Of a DNA stretch of 64,000 bases, positions 60,201-64,000 are shown piece after piece. Under the pieces are notes generated by a model. It saw only the letters and a program-made list of their open reading frames with translations, was not told the origin of the DNA and made no database searches. This DNA comes from Chiua virens (Eukaryota; Basidiomycota; Agaricomycetes; Boletales; Boletaceae). Each line of letters begins with the position of its first letter. Position 1 is the first letter of the stretch. Both the position numbers and the translations under genes were made by a program. Location of the stretch: positions 124,001-188,000 of the forward strand of contig JAHNUO010000015.1 of assembly GCA_019787685.1 (NCBI GenBank). The letters run 5' to 3'.

Positions 60201-60679
60201 GTTGATAGGCACGTTGTCCGGGGGTCAAAAATCACGCGTGGCATTTGCGGCGCTGTCGTTGATGAACCCGCACATTCTGCTACTCGACGAGCCTACTAAC
60301 CATCTCGATATCGAGGTCCGTTCATGAGCCATGTCTTTGCATGAAACTCATTTATGGACGCACACGCAGGGTCTCGACGCGCTGATGGCCGCACTGAATA
60401 CGTGGAACGGCGGGGTGATCATTATCTCGCACGACGAGCGGTTTATTACCAATGTGGCAAAGGAGGTGGGCGTGTTTTCATCTTTGGTCTGACGTGCCAA
60501 CTAAGACGGCATTCGCCTAGCTCTGGGTGTGCACGGACGGGACTGTGGCCAAGTTCAAGGGCGATGTGCAGGCATACAAGGTGAGTCGGAGTTCGATTTG
60601 CGTTGCTGTTTGAGAGGGAGTCTGATGATGACCCTTCCAACAGAGCTTGATCGTGAGCAATATCAAAATGAAGCCATGA
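57294..60679 (+). CDS. GCN20: ABC-F ATPase, GCN20 type
   Basis: GCN20 works with GCN1 at stalled ribosomes to activate the kinase GCN2 under amino-acid starvation. The start [20 protein letters not shown] with [20 protein letters not shown] is the GCN20/ABCF3 N-terminal domain, which separates it from ARB1 and NEW1. The first ABC domain has Walker [20 protein letters not shown], signature [16 protein letters not shown] and Walker [14 protein letters not shown] with VVSHDRAFL. The second has [50 protein letters not shown] and [11 protein letters not shown] charged linker ([40 protein letters not shown]) sits between them. The end, [23 protein letters not shown], is conserved. More than ten short introns; about 720 residues; both ATP sites look intact. 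The function is cytosolic and ribosome-associated. Confidence 0.93.
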
Positions 60680-61307
60680 GCACCGGTGATAGCTGTCATA
60701 AACCAAGTAGAGAGAAGTGGATGTGAATTTAGTCTACAGTTGCTACTAGTAGCACAGAAACCGTCTGCCAAGCTAACCATTTACACAACATCAATCTCTT
60801 TGTCATCCTGACCACTCAGTTGGCGGTGCAGTCGTCGATACCCATGGAGATTTGAGTTGGAGACAACTTGAATGTCGAGGATGACGATGATGGGTAGTGG
60901 GGATGGTGTAAACACGGCCTGCATGGAGCTGATTTTCAGCTAAAATGAAGCACTGCTGGGTCGGAGAACTCACTTTGTTGCTTATGGTGAATCAGAGGAA
61001 TTATACAGTAATAGTGTAAGGCCATGCAATTTCTTGAATCCAATTTGCATGGCTCATGGCATTAGACTCTTAGGATGTGTTGTCTCAATGGGCAAAAGTT
61101 GAAAACGTCATTCAAGTTGGTCCACTGGAAAGATGTAGTACTACTAGTAGGAGGTAGTACATACTTGCTACAAGCCTACCACACGATCAAGATAATGGCA
61201 AGAACCTGGTAGTACAGTGTTTATGAGAGCCAATCAGGGTTTGAGATCGAAGAATTCATTGGCAAATCGTCCCGAGATCTATTTTTGTACGACTTGGAAA
61301 ATATCGC
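60680..61307. other. Intergenic region downstream of GCN20
   Basis: No gene seen. A short repeat-like tract with tactactag and gtagtac units occurs near 61135-61160. One copy of CAACTTGA is at 60864-60871 (see the repeat cluster further right). Confidence 0.4.
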
Positions 61308-61859
61308 TTAGAACCTCACCAATGCTCCCGTGCTCACCCAAAACAAGCACTTGTGAAGAAAAGTCAGGGAAGATAACAGCACTCGTGTGAGATTCATAGA
61401 CTCACTCCTAAGGTAATAGGCTCCTGGATCGATATCAGGCGGGCACAGGAGCCAGACGGTGAGATCCCCCAAAGCCCCAAAGTGTGAGAAGAAATTGTCA
61501 TGGGAAGCTATTAAAGTTATAGGTCCCAGTACTACTAACTTGCTCAATGACAATACTGAGGACCAGGGTAAGAGGCGTACCGTTCTGTATGAATGACCCT
61601 CCCCTTGCATCGTTCCTGTGCAAAAAAAAGCTGCATAGTAGGTTGCCACTGGCTGCCATCAGTGCCTGCCCGGCGGGGCTGATATGCCTGCGAAGGAGGT
61701 CTGAGGAAGTAGGTCGCACAAGAATGCTCAACATACCACGAGGTGGTAAAAGCTGTGTCAATTGTGATTACGGCGCCTTGGATAGGTTGGTCAAGATTAG
61801 CATACACCTGCCAAACTTGAGATGGTGGCCACGGATACAAGGAGGAAAATGAAATACAT
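61308..61859 (-). CDS. Possible small secreted protein gene, perhaps decayed
   Basis: An ATG at 61859 opens MYFIFLLVSVATISSLAG, a convincing signal peptide. The next protein-like stretch (VYANLDQPIQGAVITIDTAF, TSWYVEHSC) lies one base out of frame, either because of a very short intron (GTGTATGC...ATCCAAG, 31 nt, below the usual minimum here) or a frameshift. Further pieces in other frames (LTLVLSIVIEQVSSTGTYNF; DLTVWLLCPPDIDPGAYYLR) resemble the end of the Ser/Thr-rich cell-wall/KRE9-like secreted fold, where a 'pGxYyLR' motif is common, but this is weak. A TATAAATA box lies about 80 bp upstream of the ATG. It could be a real, short-intron gene for a secreted protein or a pseudogene. Confidence 0.3.
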
Positions 61860-61935
61860 TGTAGGCGGACATGGTAACAACTTCTGAAGGTTGAGATCGT
61901 TTGAAGCTGCTGAAAGCGCGGAAAGGGGAGGCACG

Positions 61936-61943
61936 TATTTATA
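61936..61943 (-). promoter_or_regulatory. TATA-like box upstream of the candidate secreted-protein gene
   Basis: On the minus strand the sequence reads GCTACTATAAATACGTG. The TATAAATA core sits about 80 bp upstream of the ATG at 61859, a normal fungal spacing. Confidence 0.45.
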
Positions 61944-61986
61944 GTAGCTCGTCGCTGCTGCTATGAAGGATGCCAGCACGGGACTT

Positions 61987-62325
61987 CAAGTTGAAGTGAA
62001 ACGGACCGAGCTCAGGCTGTCGTGGTTAACAAATTGAAACCATCAGTGAATCACAGGCCCGGGATGCGGTTCACAAGCACTTGGACACATGGAGAAATGG
62101 GATAAGTAAAAGATATCACCGCGGAACGAGATGAAGCCTCCGCTTCAGCAGCAACTTGAAGGCCTCGGATATCTATAGTACTCAGGCTATTGCTTCCAGC
62201 CACCACTGGCAGCCAATTTCAAGTTGAAACCATCCGAGTCGTTTGAGAACTTTGGCATGCAGTTCACGAGGGATAATACTTATCTCATCAGGGAGCGGCT
62301 AGAGCGTGACGCGGATTCAAGTTGA
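61987..62325. repeat. Cluster of CAAGTTGA elements and imperfect direct repeats
   Basis: Exact copies of the octamer CAAGTTGA (or its complement CAACTTGA) are at 61987-61994, 62152-62159, 62220-62227 and 62318-62325, plus one at 60864-60871. Around two positions the similarity is longer: ATTGAAACCATC with a following GATGCGGTTCAC (62030-62075) resembles GTTGAAACCATCC with GCATGCAGTTCAC (62221-62270). No coding sequence covers the cluster. It lies upstream of the TATA box of the minus-strand candidate gene. Confidence 0.5.
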
Positions 62326-63357
62326 GGTTCACGCAGCTTGAGCTTGAAACATCTGATGGTTGTCTGTTCATCATCAGAGAAGTAGACTCGGAGCTCATTA
62401 CAAGTGCCACACGCCTACTTACCGCTCAGTCGAGGTCGTCAAGCAGTGTCTGGCCAATTGGTGACTGCTGCCAGTGATCTCGATGTAGCCTCTCCCTGAG
62501 CCGAACTATGTATCTATAACCGAGAAAATGCATGGACATTTTTTCGATACTGGCTCGTAATCATCACTCGTTTCGGTGCGTAAATCTGTAAAAGCGGCAA
62601 CTGCACTCGCTGTCAGGACGAGCTTGAGCTTGAGCAGGCGAGTGCGACGAGCCCGCGTCGCACCTTGCGAACTGCATGCCAAAGTGACGAACCTATCCAA
62701 ATTGGCACAATGGCGGTGCTGCAAGTCTAAGTGCAACTTAGCAGCTTCGCATTGGCACGTCACAGTCACAAAGGCCATACATAGGACTTGTACTTCTTCC
62801 AGTTTGACTGTTAACGACGAATCGAGCCGTACCCAAGAGTCCACCAACGATGCCAATTATAAATTGTTCTTCCCAATTATTATGTCCCAGCCTGAGTGTA
62901 TGAGCAAGCCTACTTTGGAATAAACTTGGACATTTTCAGACAGCCTGAGGCTCGACCAAAAGCTCCGTGGTCGGCCGGTGACCAGGGTAAGCGTGAACTC
63001 ATGCAGAAATATGAGAATGGAGACATGGCATACAGGACGACGCGACAGCTATCAGCAGGGGAGCACGAAGGGCGACAAATTCAATACGACGCGTTGGAGA
63101 TGCAGACTTCGAAATAGGTAGGTCAGATTTGAGTCATTTGACAAAATGGTCGATGGTAATCATTCGAAATGTTCGGGTCTGGTAAGTAGGGTAGGTTATA
63201 TTGAAGGAAGAATCAATACTGACATGCACTTTCCCTGGACACCTTTACAATGTGTGACTTCTGGGATCTGGGCGTCGCTGTATCATAATCCGAGAGTTCA
63301 TCACTTTGGACTGTGCTCTGCTAAAGTGGGTCTCGAGAGGGCGGGAAAGCGATGATG
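62326..63357. other. Region with no supported gene
   Basis: About 1 kb of short ORFs on both strands without recognised domains. It contains Leu/Ser-coding low-complexity text in several frames but no splice-consistent gene. Confidence 0.35.
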
Positions 63358-63855
63358 TCAGCCCCTGCGCTGGCAAGGTTCCATAAATGCTGGCAGATGC
63401 CAGTGGGGCACACCCAAAACACAATGCACTAGTGTCGACGGCGGAATGGGATTCCGGTAAATGAACTTGGAGAGCGGTTGGCAATTACCAGTGGAAGGGG
63501 GAGGTTTTGTCTTGATAACGCCGTCAATTTTTGACTTTGTAGATAGGAGATCGTTGGGTTTGGCCTCGGATGCGAGAGCCATTTTGGATTTGTTGGCGTT
63601 TATTGAGACCTGAGCGAGGGCGTCACGCTTGCGCTTTCCATGGGTCGCGGCGTCAACATCGTTCTCGTTTGCCTTTGCCCCAGATGCGGCGGAGGGGGCG
63701 GTTGCACGAGTGAGAGCGATGCTCTGGGTGGTGGCCGTCTGAGGACCCTTGGAGGGTGGTTTTGAGTAGGCGGTGGGACAGGAGGTAATGTTTTCGTTGT
63801 GGGACGAGACCGCAACGCACGTTACATGGGGAGTCTAGTGAACAGTGAGAGATAT
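63358..63855 (-). pseudogene. Fragment resembling the N-terminal region of a B-type cyclin
   Basis: The minus strand is open in one frame for about 165 codons. It contains SSHNENITSCPTAYSKPPSK, then AKANENDVDAATHGKRKRDA, LAQVSINANKSKMALASEAK and KSKIDGVIKTKPPPS. The order of a 'xENxxxxR/KP' start, a KRKR(D/E)ALxxV block and a K-x-DGVxIK stretch is what I expect in the disordered N-terminus of basidiomycete mitotic cyclins. No in-frame ATG precedes the similarity (the first is internal), and no cyclin box follows downstream: the frame ends within about 40 codons of the last similarity. It is probably a duplicated and truncated piece. The similarity is in a low-complexity region, so the identification is tentative. 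Confidence 0.35.
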
Positions 63856-64000
63856 TCTACAAGGGATATGTATGTTAACCGGGAAAATTTACGCGGCGGC
63901 GGACCGACGCTGCTGAGGCGGCATCCCGCCCATCGAATGTTGTGGATGAGATCCACCGGTTGCGGGCCTTGGCTGATAGAAGGTGGTGGCCCATGATCCA
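63856..64000. other. Right edge, Pro/Gln-coding text on the minus strand
   Basis: Reading leftwards from the edge, the minus strand is open for about 40 codons (contains YQPRPATGG and PPQQRRSAAA) and then stops near 63885. It may be the tail of a Pro/Gln-rich protein whose body lies outside the window; too short to judge. Confidence 0.2.

Noticed and set aside
1..64000. A secondary-metabolite cluster or defence island
   Set aside because: No polyketide or peptide synthetase, terpene cyclase, transporter, P450, NLR or toxin-like genes are present; the genes are unrelated housekeeping functions.

Overview
The window is nuclear DNA of a filamentous basidiomycete fungus (Agaricomycotina-type). 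Genes are broken by many introns of about 45-65 nt with GT(R)NGT donors and YAG acceptors, proteins carry long Ser/Pro-rich low-complexity tails, and the recognisable proteins are eukaryotic and mostly nuclear or peroxisomal. Nothing bacterial, plasmid-like, viral or CRISPR-like is present.

Layout, left to right. 0-5.5 kb: an unrecognised acidic/Ser-Arg-rich partial gene at the left edge, then the TPR corepressor Cyc8/Ssn6 (minus). 5.5-11.7 kb: mostly gene-free, with one tiny SERF/4F5 gene at 8.9 kb. 11.7-14.6 kb: a divergent pair, BRR6/BRL1 nuclear-envelope protein (minus) and mitochondrial ClpP protease (plus). 14.6-18.8 kb: gene-poor. 18.8-21.3 kb: a divergent pair, SAP30-like Sin3-binding protein (minus) and chorismate synthase ARO2 (plus). 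21.3-23.0 kb: a hypothetical gene convergent with ARO2. 24-28.6 kb: a CofD/UPF0052-like protein (minus), divergent from a tandem pair of DUF7704-type membrane proteins (plus). 28.6-35.4 kb, minus: U3-snoRNA-associated-like protein, PEBP-family protein, Ku80, COP9 signalosome subunit 7. 35.6-41.3 kb, plus: RGP1 (Ypt6 GEF subunit) and a PSP1-domain protein. 41.8-51.2 kb, minus: APC11, a peroxisomal SCP2-type thiolase, a decayed tandem copy of it, and a Dnmt2-type tRNA cytosine-5 methyltransferase. 51.4-60.7 kb, plus: PHD-finger protein, FYVE-finger protein, GCN20-type ABC-F ATPase. 60.7-64 kb: a possible TATA-driven secreted-protein gene (perhaps decayed) with a repeat-rich upstream region, and an orphan piece resembling a B-type cyclin N-terminus.

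The genes do not form a biosynthetic cluster or a single pathway; this is ordinary core-genome housekeeping DNA. Functional themes recur (chromatin and transcription: Cyc8, SAP30-like, PHD; DNA/RNA maintenance: Ku80, Dnmt2; regulated proteolysis: ClpP, CSN7, APC11), but that is probably coincidence. Five divergent gene pairs share 130-510 bp intergenic promoters.

The more unusual observations concern gene structure: a 6-nt microexon in ClpP, an 8-nt microexon kept in both DUF7704 paralogs, a GC-AG intron in Cyc8, a poor but frame-restoring acceptor in the SERF gene, apparent one-base frameshifts in the PSP1 gene and one DUF7704 copy, a thiolase duplicate in decay, and a cluster of CAAGTTGA repeats upstream of a TATA box at 62 kb. 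I found no convincing undescribed multi-gene system.
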